Below are positions 7,926-15,731 of a stretch of DNA of 30,602 bases, piece after piece (position 1 is the first letter of the stretch; each line of letters starts with the position of its first letter). A model generated the notes under the pieces. The model did no database searches. It had not been told where the DNA came from and saw nothing but the letters and a program-made list of their open reading frames with translations. The stretch lies in assembly GCF_900314695.1 (NCBI RefSeq), contig NZ_OMWD01000025.1:1-30602 (forward strand), written 5' to 3'. Origin of the DNA: an uncultured Methanobrevibacter sp. (GTDB lineage Archaea; Methanobacteriota; Methanobacteria; Methanobacteriales; Methanobacteriaceae). The position numbers and the translations under genes are program-made.

Positions 7926-8339
7926 CTAAAATTTAAAATTCAAAAAATCATCGAAAAACAATGATCCTTTAGGACTTTTACGTATATGATTGAAATTCTT
8001 ACAGACAAAATGCAGTAAAAAATCGCCTTTTTCAGTTATTGAATAAAATTTTACTTTTTTATTGTCCTGAAAAACATCTTCACCAGCAATTAAACCATTA
8101 TCTTCCATATTTTTTAAAATTGGATACATTTTACTTGGATTGGACTTTTTTAAAGTGCCAGAACTGATTAAACTTTCAAAAATATCTGAAAACTCTTTTG
8201 AAATATTATATCCATGAATCGGACCATAATGTTTTATAATCCACAAAATTAGAAAACGAGAAATTCCATTAACCGTATGAGTGATAATCTTGTCGTTCTT
8301 AATAAACTCAGAATATTCATTATTTTTAATACTATTCAT
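7926..8339 (-). CDS. PadR-family winged-helix transcriptional regulator
   Basis: A 137-residue DNA-binding protein. Residues 28-110 show the PadR pattern: FLILWIIKHYGPIHGYNISKEF (helix 1 and the G-Y-x-I motif), then SKMYPILKNMEDNGLI (recognition helix in the Y-P-x-L-x-x-M-E-x-x-G-L-I form) and the wing VKFYSITEKG. A short C-terminal tail replaces the longer dimerisation helices of some PadR proteins. It lies about 50 bases downstream of the secreted adhesin-like gene on the same strand, separated by T-runs. It may regulate that gene or itself. The ligand is unknown. Confidence 0.85.
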   Translation of the reverse strand: MNSIKNNEYSEFIKNDKIITHTVNGISRFLILWIIKHYGPIHGYNISKEFSDIFESLISSGTLKKSNPSKMYPILKNMEDNGLIAGEDVFQDNKKVKFYSITEKGDFLLHFVCKNFNHIRKSPKGSLFFDDFLNFKF

Positions 8340-8350
8340 TTTTTTCGCCT

Positions 8351-8376
8351 AAAAAAATTAAAAAAAGTTAAAAAAT
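8351..8376 (-). terminator. U-tract terminator after the adhesin-like gene
   Basis: On the minus strand several runs of 5-7 T in close succession follow the adhesin-like stop codon at 8390 and precede the PadR start. Archaeal RNA polymerase terminates at such U-tracts without a hairpin. Judged by composition only. Confidence 0.4.
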
Positions 8377-8389
8377 TAAATTAAATTTT

Positions 8390-9247
8390 TTAAACTTTCA
8401 AATACCAAACTTTTACTTTGAGTAAGGTAAATCTATTAGGATAATCCTCTTCAGGCATTTCCCATCTACCGTCATCAAAATCACAATAATCAACTTTACT
8501 TACAACTTTTCCAGTGTAAGTATCCTTGAAATAGAATTTGGCTTTACTAATAATAGTATGTTTCGATTTCTTTTTAAAGATAACCTTTACTTCCTTTTCA
8601 TCAAAATCATTTTTGAATTTAAGAGCAATTTTATCTTTAGTTTTTAAAACTTTAGTGGATTTTGCTTTGAGAACTGTAGAATATTGTTTTCCGATTATGA
8701 TTTTAGACACTTTGCTAATTTTATATCTGTCATCGGCTGATGTGATTACCACCTTATGAGATCCAGGCTTTAAATTCTGAGTATTAAATTTAGCTATGCC
8801 CCTTGAATTAGTTTTAACAATGTATGTTTTACTAGTAGTTCCAGTATAAATTTTTAATTTAACCTTTACATTTTTAATAGGAATATCGTCATCGTATCTG
8901 TCTTCAATTTCAACCTTAAAATAGTTTTTAGATTTATATTTAAAAGCCACTATATCAGCTTCTGTTTTGGTTGCAATTTTTTTGACAGGTTTTGGCTTGC
9001 TTATAACAGACGGTGTGTCAGTATTGGTATTTGTAGAAATGGTGTTTTCTTTTGTATCAACATTATCTGTTGAAGAAGAATCATTATTATTAGATACATC
9101 ATTTATTGTATTAGAATCAACAGAAATTTCTTCTGATTGCTCTGAAATACACGTCGAATTCAAATCACTTGTTGCGGATATTGCAGACATTGTCACGAAT
9201 AGACATAAAAATACTGCAAATAGTATTGAAACTTTTTTAAAATTCAT
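8390..9247 (-). CDS. Secreted adhesin-like protein with Ig-like domain
   Basis: A 285-residue protein with a clear signal peptide (MNFKKVSILFAVFLCLF to about residue 25). A Ser/Asn/Thr-rich low-complexity linker (about 30-85) follows, then an Ig-like module (about 95-185: VKLKIYTGTTSKTYIVKTNS, RGIAKFNTQNLKPGSHKV), as found in Methanobrevibacter adhesin-like proteins. A lysine-rich C-terminal part (KSTKVLKTKDKIALKFKN) ends without a membrane anchor. It is likely exported and either released or bound non-covalently to pseudomurein through its basic tail, which is an inference. The start has GGGGAG upstream. The only cysteine pair candidates are C33 and one near the C-terminus, apart from one inside the signal peptide. 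Confidence 0.75.
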   Translation of the reverse strand: MNFKKVSILFAVFLCLFVTMSAISATSDLNSTCISEQSEEISVDSNTINDVSNNNDSSSTDNVDTKENTISTNTNTDTPSVISKPKPVKKIATKTEADIVAFKYKSKNYFKVEIEDRYDDDIPIKNVKVKLKIYTGTTSKTYIVKTNSRGIAKFNTQNLKPGSHKVVITSADDRYKISKVSKIIIGKQYSTVLKAKSTKVLKTKDKIALKFKNDFDEKEVKVIFKKKSKHTIISKAKFYFKDTYTGKVVSKVDYCDFDDGRWEMPEEDYPNRFTLLKVKVWYLKV

Positions 9248-9355
9248 TGTTAATCTCCCCTTAAATATGAAAAAATCATATTATAGTCAAATATATAACA
9301 CATTTAATATTTAAATAGGTATTATAAAATTTGATATATCTTATAGAAACAATAA

Positions 9356-9871
9356 TCATTTTTTCAGGGAAGGTGTCCACAAATCAAATTCCTTTATCAA
9401 TGGAGGAATTCCCGAATCGTTATATGAATCAAGAAAACCATCTAAAGAGATATATTTTTCATCACTTACCCTAGCAGAATTTACAAATTCCAAAAGCCCA
9501 CGATTTCTGATAACAGTATGTTTTGGCTTGAAAGTGGATGACCAAATATAAAACACCTTAAAAACAGTATCTGGGTGATAACCTCCACCCAAATCGATTG
9601 CCAGCACATCACATTTTTGTATCTTTTGAAAAGCTTCAGCCAAAACCTCGTGGCGTCTTACATCACCTGAAATGAAATCGACCCCCTCAAGTTCACTCAT
9701 CTTATTGACTGCTTCAGGAGAATTGTCTACGGCAATCACGTTACATTTTTTAGAAATCAGTTTTGTTGTACCTCCAATGTGACAGCCAAGTTCAATGACA
9801 ATATCATTATCATTTATCAAATCGAGCAAATCCTGGCGGTATTTTTTAATGTCATAACTTAATTTAATCAT
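9356..9871 (-). CDS. Class I SAM-dependent methyltransferase-like protein
   Basis: Starts at the ATG at 9871, which overlaps the last 8 bases of the pantoate kinase gene; the longer open frame to 10024 only shadows that gene. The 171-residue product has the SAM-binding glycine loop IELGCHIGGTT (about 26-36), the motif II acidic end AVDN (47-50), the segment DFISGDVRRHE and motif IV LAIDLGGGYHPDT. The later part (FKPKHTVIRNRGLLEF) suits the core sheet. The substrate is unknown. Translational coupling to pantoate kinase suggests a shared regulon but not necessarily a shared pathway. Confidence 0.7.
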   Translation of the reverse strand: MIKLSYDIKKYRQDLLDLINDNDIVIELGCHIGGTTKLISKKCNVIAVDNSPEAVNKMSELEGVDFISGDVRRHEVLAEAFQKIQKCDVLAIDLGGGYHPDTVFKVFYIWSSTFKPKHTVIRNRGLLEFVNSARVSDEKYISLDGFLDSYNDSGIPPLIKEFDLWTPSLKK

Positions 9872-10709
9872 AAACAATACCAATGTTGTTGAGTTCACAT
9901 ATATGCAAGTCTTCAATGTCCAAATCTTTGAATGCATCTTCATCATATGCAAAGGCAAATACAGTATTTCCAAGCATTGCCATGGAACTACCCAAAATAT
10001 CCTCCGAAGAGTTAAAATAATCAACTAAATTTCTGACTTCATCAGACATCAACTCTGTTTCAATGGAAAAGCTGTTTGAAAATGAGAGAAAATTTTCCAA
10101 GGTAGTTTCCTTTTCGAATAGTTCAAGATATTTTAAACCAACCTGTGAAAGGACCTCCCTGTGATGTGGATCAGAAATAATATCTGAAGTTTTTATGGTT
10201 CCGAAGGTCTTATAGGCAATGAAAACATCTTTTCTAAATGATTCAATTTCACCAATTCCAGGAGCTCCAGGTTTTGTCCTCAAAACTATTCCTTTACCTG
10301 TTTGAGCTATCACATCACCTAGACCCGCACCCAAATTAATTTCCGCCATATGGGCTATTTGACCGCACAGCTCCTGAGAATATCCCAAATTGAGAAATTC
10401 ATTTATGGCTAAAGTTAAACTAAATGCTGAAGCTGCTGACGTTCCAAAGCCCGCACCTATTGGAAGCTGAATGTCCTGCGTAATCTTAAATGTATCGTCA
10501 ATTTCCAAAATTTTCAATACCTCTTCAATGACTGTTTCATCACCCTGATTAACATCAATTGATAGTCTGTCAGATGGAGAAATAGTGGATTTAACTCCTC
10601 TTGAAAGCAAAAACCCAGCTCCACATGATCCATTTTTCAAACTTATTTCATGGTTTTCAATATTGAAAAAACCTGTAACATGACCAGGTACAAAAACTGA
10701 TTTATTCAT
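9864..10709 (-). CDS. Pantoate kinase (archaeal coenzyme A biosynthesis, GHMP family)
   Basis: Phosphorylates pantoate to 4-phosphopantoate in the archaeal route to coenzyme A, which replaces bacterial PanC/PanK order. The 281-residue protein has the family start SVFVPGHVTGFFNIE, the G-x-G-A-G-F-x-L-x-x-G-V segment (29-39) and the GHMP ATP-binding motif PIGAGFGTSAASAFS (83-97). Further family segments are GLGDVIAQTGKGIVLRTKPG and a C-terminal SMAMLGNTVFAF. No shine-dalgarno is visible; an AT-rich TATA-like element lies about 26-30 bases upstream. The methyltransferase gene overlaps its 3' end. Confidence 0.9.
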   Translation of the reverse strand: MNKSVFVPGHVTGFFNIENHEISLKNGSCGAGFLLSRGVKSTISPSDRLSIDVNQGDETVIEEVLKILEIDDTFKITQDIQLPIGAGFGTSAASAFSLTLAINEFLNLGYSQELCGQIAHMAEINLGAGLGDVIAQTGKGIVLRTKPGAPGIGEIESFRKDVFIAYKTFGTIKTSDIISDPHHREVLSQVGLKYLELFEKETTLENFLSFSNSFSIETELMSDEVRNLVDYFNSSEDILGSSMAMLGNTVFAFAYDEDAFKDLDIEDLHICELNNIGIVYD

Positions 10710-10972
10710 ATTAATTATATTGTCTTTTCATTTTATTAAAATTTGACCTATTTCATAGCCTTTTTAAGGTCTTCCTATGCTTTCCATCATCTTCGAATCA
10801 GCAGTCTTTACCTTTAGATTATATCACACAGCCACTGCAAGGATAATGTCAAGTGAATTCAAAAAGTATTTTTTAACTTTATGGGCATTACTCTCCGCCC
10901 ATTTAATCATTTTCGTCTAAAACTTACATGTATTTCATTTTTCCTGGGACTTACCTGTAACATAACAGAATT
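10710..10972. other. Non-coding region, possible gene remnant
   Basis: About 260 bases between pantoate kinase and flavodoxin. No intact gene was found. By eye it is less AT-rich than the other intergenic regions. On the minus strand, short open stretches (for example MIKWAESNAHKVKKYFLNSL, then stop, then VKTADSKMMESIGRP) look protein-like but are broken by stops. A plus-strand frame of 45 codons (10777-10914) lacks a ribosome binding site. A decayed gene or an unrecognised RNA are both possible. Confidence 0.35.
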
Positions 10973-11479
10973 CTATTCATCAACCCATAATCTTACAGTA
11001 TCCTTTGCATCATAAACTGTTGCACCGGGAATTGACAATCCTTTCTTAATTTCCGCTCCTTCACATAATTTATTGATATCACCTCGAGATGAACCAAAAC
11101 CAGACCCTTCATGAGTAACAAACGGCTTTACTATTTTACCTGAAAAGTCAAGTTGTTCCAATTGTGTAAACATTGGCATTGGCATAGTTCCCCACCAGTT
11201 CGGAAAACCAATATAAATTGTATCATAATTTGAAATATCGGTTAATGTTTCTTTGATTTCTGGTCTTGCATCGGCTTGCTTTTCCTTTTTTGCAACATCA
11301 ATACATTTCATATAGTCTGCAGGATATTCATTTGCAGGTTCAACCTTAAACAAGTCAGCCCCACCTAATTCCTTAATGTATTCTGCAATTATTTCAGTGT
11401 TTCCCTTTTCAATGTTTTTCAGTTCGCCGCCGAAATAGTTCTCTCCGCTTCTTGAAAAATAAATTACTAAACTTGACAT
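10973..11479 (-). CDS. Flavodoxin-family protein
   Basis: A 168-residue FMN-binding electron carrier fold. The phosphate-binding loop is near the N-terminus (SLVIYFSRSGEN, residues 3-14), followed by the strand YDTIYIGFPNWWGTMPMPMFT with the aromatic isoalloxazine-stacking site, and THEGSGFGSS. This matches the flavodoxin_4 type. A GGTT-containing site (AGAGGTTAAATT) precedes the ATG. It lies 175 bases downstream of the F420H2 oxidase gene on the same strand but with its own TATA-like box (ATTTAAATAT, about 11512-11521), so it probably has its own promoter. A role in oxidative stress is inferred from the neighbour. Confidence 0.88.
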   Translation of the reverse strand: MSSLVIYFSRSGENYFGGELKNIEKGNTEIIAEYIKELGGADLFKVEPANEYPADYMKCIDVAKKEKQADARPEIKETLTDISNYDTIYIGFPNWWGTMPMPMFTQLEQLDFSGKIVKPFVTHEGSGFGSSRGDINKLCEGAEIKKGLSIPGATVYDAKDTVRLWVDE

Positions 11480-11524
11480 AATTTAACCTCTTGATTAAAA
11501 AATTTAATGAAAATAATATTTAAA

Positions 11525-11541
11525 TGTTGTTAATGACAACA
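11525..11541. promoter_or_regulatory. Inverted repeat upstream of the flavodoxin TATA box
   Basis: TGTTGT-TAATG-ACAACA is a perfect 6-base inverted repeat with a 5-base centre. On the minus strand it lies immediately upstream of a TATA-like ATTTAAATAT, where archaeal activators or repressors that compete with TFB often bind. Candidate operator for the flavodoxin gene. Confidence 0.4.
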
Positions 11542-11654
11542 ATTATCACCAATACTAAATTTAAAAAGAATCATTATGACAACAGGAAAAAAGTTTTAAA
11601 AATTAATTTACAGTACAAAATTCAAGAAAAAATAAAAAAAGGAATAGTTAAAAA

Positions 11655-12878
11655 CTATTCTTTAATGGAACGAGCTAATTCTGCACCTTTTTCAAATGCT
11701 TCAGCTAAAACATCCTCATCAGGTACAAATAAAACATCTAAAGTATCAGTAACTGTGAAACCTGCTTCTTCCAAATCCCTTTGGAGTTTAGCAATAGCTC
11801 CACCACCCCATCCTTTGGATGAAAATATTAAAGCACTTTTCTCGCTACCTGTTCCCTTGAAGTTAACACAGTCCAACCAGTACATCATGTTACCTATTCT
11901 TGGGAATGGCTTGTTCATCATTGTTGGAGCACCGAGAGCAATAGCTTTGGAGTCCAAAATGTCTGTAATTACATCATCAGGACCGTCTTCCTGCATGAAG
12001 TACATTTCAACTTCTACACCTTCGCTCATGATACCTTCAGCAATTTGGAAAGCTAACTTTTCAGTTGAATGGTGCATTGTATCATAGATTACAGTGATTT
12101 TGTCTTTGCATACTCCAGATCCCCATTCTGTGTATTTTTCAACAATTGGTCTAGGATTAGTCCAGATTTGACCGTGACATGGTGCAATCATTTTGATTTG
12201 TTCTAAAAGACCATTGTCAGTGATTTCCTGTAATTTCATTCTAAGCATTGGAGAACCTAAAGTTACCAAGTTAGCATAATATTTTTGTGCTTCTTTTAAT
12301 AGGTAATCCAATGAGTAGTCTTTGTCAAATCTTTTGGAGTGACATACATGCTGTCCGAATGCATCGTTTGAAAACAATATTCCCTCTTCAGCCAGGAATG
12401 TGAACATGCTGTCCGGCCAGTGCAACATTGGAGCTGAAACGAATTTTAAGGTTCTTCCACCAATGTCAATTTCATCACCGGTGGCTACAGCATTAAGTTC
12501 TAAATCACCAAAATTATGGTATTGTGCTTCTAAAAAGTTAATACAGTTTTGTGATGCATATATTTCTGCATCTGGATTGTATTTTGCAATGGTATCCCTT
12601 AAAAAAGTTGAGTGGTCCATTTCAGAGTGGTTTTGAACGAATACATCGATTTTAAATTCTTTGCCTTCCTGTTCAAAAGCATCCTTTACTCTTGCATCGA
12701 ATTGTTCAAACATTCCTTTGTAAACATTATCGATTAATACAGTCTTTTCTTCACCGAATACCAAGTATGCATTGTATGTGGTTCCTGGAATTCCATATCC
12801 ATGGAAAGTTCTGCTATTCCAGTGAATAACACCAACCCAGTAAACACCATCTGCCATTTTTACAGCTTTTGCTTTCAT
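11655..12878 (-). CDS. fprA: F420H2 oxidase (A-type flavo-diiron protein)
   Basis: Reduces O2 to water with electrons from F420H2, an oxygen-defence enzyme of methanogens. The 407-residue protein has an N-terminal metallo-beta-lactamase domain with the full diiron ligand set: H84, E86, D88 and H89 in NHSEMDHS, H153 in LHWPDSM, D172 in SNDAFGQH and H235 in PCHGQIW. From about residue 260 a flavodoxin domain follows (ITVIYDTMHHSTEKLA, GAPTMMNKPFP, SKGWGGGA). Length is typical. The start has GAGGTATT upstream. It is divergent from the PHP gene over a short (86-base) shared promoter region and followed by a flavodoxin gene. Confidence 0.95.
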   Translation of the reverse strand: MKAKAVKMADGVYWVGVIHWNSRTFHGYGIPGTTYNAYLVFGEEKTVLIDNVYKGMFEQFDARVKDAFEQEGKEFKIDVFVQNHSEMDHSTFLRDTIAKYNPDAEIYASQNCINFLEAQYHNFGDLELNAVATGDEIDIGGRTLKFVSAPMLHWPDSMFTFLAEEGILFSNDAFGQHVCHSKRFDKDYSLDYLLKEAQKYYANLVTLGSPMLRMKLQEITDNGLLEQIKMIAPCHGQIWTNPRPIVEKYTEWGSGVCKDKITVIYDTMHHSTEKLAFQIAEGIMSEGVEVEMYFMQEDGPDDVITDILDSKAIALGAPTMMNKPFPRIGNMMYWLDCVNFKGTGSEKSALIFSSKGWGGGAIAKLQRDLEEAGFTVTDTLDVLFVPDEDVLAEAFEKGAELARSIKE

Positions 12879-12964
12879 TTTAATACCTCAAATAATTTAA
12901 GTTGTATAAGTATATATTAAACGTATTATATAAAATATTATATTTAAGATTAAGAGGTTATATT

Positions 12965-13630
12965 TTGAACAAAAGAATAGATTTACATATGCACAGTTTA
13001 TTTAGTGATGGTGAATTATTGCCTTCCGAACTTGCAAGAAGAGCTTTAAAATTAAATCATGAAGCGATAGCGATTACAGACCATGTTGATTGGTCAAATG
13101 TTGAAACAATCCCAGCAATTCAGGATGCAATTGATGATATCAATTCCAACTGGGACATTACTGTAGTTTTAGGTGCTGAAGTAACACATGCCCCTTGCGA
13201 ATCAATTGATGGAATAGCTGCAAGGGCAAAGGAATTAGGTGCAAAAATTGTTGTTGTTCACGGTGAAACATTGAATGAACCTGTAACTCCCGGAACCAAT
13301 AGGGCTGCTGTTGAATCCGAACATGTGGACATTTTAGGTCATCCTGGCTTAATAACTATTGAAGAAGCAGAAATTGCAAAAGAAAATAATATTTATCTTG
13401 AAATTTCAGCACGTAAAGGACATTGCCTTGGAAACGGTCATGTTGCAAATGTTGCCCGTGAAGTTGGAAATAAATTACTAGTTGATACTGACACTCATGC
13501 ACCGAGCGATTTGATTACTTATGATAAATCATATGAAATTGCATTAGGTGCAGGTTTAACTCACGAAGAAGCCATGAAAGCACTTGTCGACAATCCTCGT
13601 GAACTCTTAAAAAGCAAAGGAATATTATAA
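12965..13630 (+). CDS. PHP-domain metal-dependent phosphoesterase
   Basis: A 221-residue protein of the polymerase-and-histidinol-phosphatase fold. Metal-site motifs appear in order: H8-x-H10 (DLHMHS), ITDHVDW (36-42), GAEVTH, VVHGET, ILGHPGL and DTDTHAPSDL. Family members hydrolyse phosphate esters or similar substrates; the substrate here is not known. The start is taken as the TTG at 12965 because AAGAGGTT lies just before it and the product then begins next to the first strand; an open frame to 12902 has no site. The TATA-like sequence at about 12927-12945 is shared with the divergent fprA promoter region. Confidence 0.85.
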   Translation: MNKRIDLHMHSLFSDGELLPSELARRALKLNHEAIAITDHVDWSNVETIPAIQDAIDDINSNWDITVVLGAEVTHAPCESIDGIAARAKELGAKIVVVHGETLNEPVTPGTNRAAVESEHVDILGHPGLITIEEAEIAKENNIYLEISARKGHCLGNGHVANVAREVGNKLLVDTDTHAPSDLITYDKSYEIALGAGLTHEEAMKALVDNPRELLKSKGIL

Positions 13631-13737
13631 TTATTCAAACTTTCAATCAATAATGCTAAACTTTATACATTCTTCTGATTCACAAAATAAGCAAAAAATC
13701 AAGAGATAATCTACAGTTAATGATATAATGGAATATT

Positions 13738-14430
13738 TTAATTATTTGAAAATTCAATTAAATTTACACAATCATCAAAGCACAAATATTCCATTAAAAT
13801 ATCAATAGCTTTAATGAAATTCTGATCGGCACTAACAAATATTAATTTAAGGTCTTTATTATTTTTACAGAATTCATTTGCATCAAAAAGAATATCTTCA
13901 TCATAAGCATGCAATAATTCATCTCTAAGATTCTCTTTTTTTATTTTATCGAGAATTGATTTATCTTTTTTCGTATGATTTGGAACTAAATTCAAAGTTT
14001 TAAAAATGAAATTTTTCCTTAAATTATGTAATGACTCAAATTGAGATATATAATCTCCAAATTTTAATTTTATCATCATTACTTCTTGATTTTCACCAAA
14101 TTCAAAGAACTCCCAAATTTTATCAAAAGATAACTCCATGTCTCTTTGATTTAATTTTCCTATTGTATCCAACCCATAAATCATTTTAACTATTTTAGAT
14201 TTACTTAAAAAATACATATCATCATATTGTTCAATTTCAAAATATAATTTCAAGAAAAAATCCTCAAATTCTAAATTTTTTCTAGAATATATTTTTTTCA
14301 TTTCTGTTTTGACATGCTGAGAATAATAATTACTTTTACTTTTAAAAATATATTCTTTAGAGTGTTTAAATAAGGAATCACAACTAAATATATAACCAAT
14401 TAAAACATTAGTATCTAAAAATGAATTCAA
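13738..14430 (-). CDS. PIN-domain ribonuclease-like protein with large insertion (putative toxin)
   Basis: A 230-residue protein. The PIN acidic residues can be placed: D6 in FLDTNVLIGY, E43 in QHVKTEM, D179/D183 in EDILFDANEF and D206-equivalent D202 in VSADQNF. The order D, E, D, D suggests an intact magnesium-dependent nuclease. The stretch between the second and third acidic motifs (about 45-165) is far longer than in VapC-type PIN proteins of about 130 residues. The start is probably TTG at 14430 (GGTGAT plus 3 bases); GTG at 14442 is an alternative. It follows the acidic partner gene by 5 bases, its ribosome site overlapping that stop. By eye the pair is more AT-rich than neighbouring genes, suggesting acquired DNA. 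Confidence 0.7.
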   Translation of the reverse strand: MNSFLDTNVLIGYIFSCDSLFKHSKEYIFKSKSNYYSQHVKTEMKKIYSRKNLEFEDFFLKLYFEIEQYDDMYFLSKSKIVKMIYGLDTIGKLNQRDMELSFDKIWEFFEFGENQEVMMIKLKFGDYISQFESLHNLRKNFIFKTLNLVPNHTKKDKSILDKIKKENLRDELLHAYDEDILFDANEFCKNNKDLKLIFVSADQNFIKAIDILMEYLCFDDCVNLIEFSNN

Positions 14431-14435
14431 ACTAA

Positions 14436-14933
14436 TCACCACAGGATATTAGTTACTTCAATTATTAAATCTTCATATTCTCCAGTATATTCAAAAATAT
14501 TGTCATAAAAATAGTCTTTTTGTTCCTCTAAAAAATCAGCAAATATTTCATCATTTTCTTCATAATCATTATCGCCAATTAATTTTGAATGGATGAACTT
14601 AAAAAAATTAATTAATAAATTATCAACAAATGGCATGTATATTATAAATAATTTTACATCTTTTAAAATATAGCCAATCATATGTCGAATTGAAAGAAAA
14701 TAAAATAATTCTTTATTTCCAATTTGTGCTAAAATATCGGCGATTTCCGATAATGAATCTTCAATTACACTTATTTCCTTTAAGAGATTATTATCATTGG
14801 AATATATTTGAATAACTTTTTCAATTGGTACATCGCTTTGTAGTTTAAAATTGGAAAATATTTCTCGAATTTTTTGATAAATATCATTTAAACTATTGAA
14901 ATTTCTTTGATTTTTATCCATATTGACATACAC
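14436..14933 (-). CDS. Acidic helical protein, partner of the PIN nuclease (putative antitoxin or sensor)
   Basis: The family is not recognised. It has about 165 residues from the GTG at 14933 (GGTGAT with 3-base spacer) or 161 from the ATG at 14921. It is predicted all-helical with a strongly acidic C-terminal third (GDNDYEENDEIFADFLEEQKD) and a hydrophobic centre (VKLFIIYMPFVDNLLINFF). No DNA-binding motif is obvious. It is the first gene of a two-gene cassette behind an inverted-repeat promoter. By analogy with toxin-antitoxin operons it could neutralise or trigger the nuclease, which is an inference from layout alone. Confidence 0.55.
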   Translation of the reverse strand: MYVNMDKNQRNFNSLNDIYQKIREIFSNFKLQSDVPIEKVIQIYSNDNNLLKEISVIEDSLSEIADILAQIGNKELFYFLSIRHMIGYILKDVKLFIIYMPFVDNLLINFFKFIHSKLIGDNDYEENDEIFADFLEEQKDYFYDNIFEYTGEYEDLIIEVTNILW

Positions 14934-14946
14934 CGTATCACCGAAC

Positions 14947-14990
14947 AATGGTTAAGTAATTAAGTTATCTATTAACCATTATTTAAGTAT
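14947..14990 (-). promoter_or_regulatory. Promoter of the PIN cassette with 9-base inverted repeat
   Basis: AATGGTTAA at 14947-14955 and TTAACCATT at 14972-14980 form a perfect 9-base inverted repeat with a 16-base spacer. On the minus strand a TATA-like TTAAATAAT (about 14979-14987) overlaps the upstream arm, and the expected transcription start falls near the downstream arm. A dimer binding both arms would block initiation, as expected for an autoregulated operon. Confidence 0.5.
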
Positions 14991-15054
14991 TTTTTGTGTT
15001 AAACGAATGCAATTTTTCACAATCCGACAATATTTCCCATAAATTAAAAAATAA

Positions 15055-15723
15055 CTATTTTATAACTTTATAAGTCAAAATCAAATCTTTATCCAAACTA
15101 TATGAATCAACTAGTTCCAATTTTGTAGCCAAATCCATCAATGGATAACCTTCACCATCAAATAATGTTTTTGCATTTGCGCCACCAACAACCATCGGTG
15201 CAACACATAATCTTATTTCATCAATAAGACCTGCCTTAATCATGGAAAAGTTTAAGGTTGCTCCACCTTCAAGCATCAGTTTCTCAATTCCCTCTTCGTG
15301 AAGATAATTCATCAATGCGACCAAATCCACTCTCTTGTCACCACTCCAAAAGAAGTCAATGCCTCTTTTGGAAAATGAAGCATACCTATCTGAAACTACA
15401 AAGTCATATTTGTATTCATTGGCTCCGGCAATGATTGTTCTGGCGTCCCTGTTTGTAATTCTTGCAGCTATTGGAGTTCTGCATTTGCTGTCAACTACCA
15501 CTCTGACAGGATTGTCATCGGGATTGGCATCAATCTTATGAACTGTCAGCCTAGGATCATCTGCCAAAACAGTTCCAATACCAACCATTATTGCATCACA
15601 CTCTTTTCTGAGTTCATGAACCCTTTCAAGGTCTTTTTCTCCGGAAATATTTGAACTTCCGGTTTCTGTTGCTATTTTACCATCCAATGTCATAGCTGCA
15701 CTTAATATTACATAAGGTTTCAT
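15055..15723 (-). CDS. arfC: 2,5-diamino-6-ribosylamino-pyrimidinone 5'-phosphate reductase (riboflavin/F420 precursor pathway)
   Basis: NADPH-dependent reductase of the archaeal riboflavin route, homologous to the RibD reductase domain and yeast Rib7. It supplies the ribityl-pyrimidine that also feeds F420 via CofH. The 222-residue protein shows the family start YVILSAAMTLDGKIAT, then ELRKECDAIMVGIGTVLADDPRLTV, VRVVVDS, IEKLMLEGGATLNFSMI and a C-terminal IRLCVAPMVVGG. Length is typical. GGTGAT with a 3-base spacer precedes the ATG. It is the last gene of the metG operon, 8 bases after the glycosyltransferase stop. Confidence 0.93.
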   Translation of the reverse strand: MKPYVILSAAMTLDGKIATETGSSNISGEKDLERVHELRKECDAIMVGIGTVLADDPRLTVHKIDANPDDNPVRVVVDSKCRTPIAARITNRDARTIIAGANEYKYDFVVSDRYASFSKRGIDFFWSGDKRVDLVALMNYLHEEGIEKLMLEGGATLNFSMIKAGLIDEIRLCVAPMVVGGANAKTLFDGEGYPLMDLATKLELVDSYSLDKDLILTYKVIK

Positions 15724-15731
15724 TATATCAC

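Noticed and set aside
9872..10024. N-terminal extension of the methyltransferase
   Set aside because: It only reads the pantoate kinase gene in another frame; the ATG at 9871 matches the expected domain start.
10785..10800. TTCGAATC resembling a tRNA T-loop
   Set aside because: No matching acceptor, D or anticodon arms could be built around it on either strand.
10777..10914. Plus-strand frame of 45 codons in the intergenic region
   Set aside because: No ribosome site or promoter in the right place, and no recognisable sequence.
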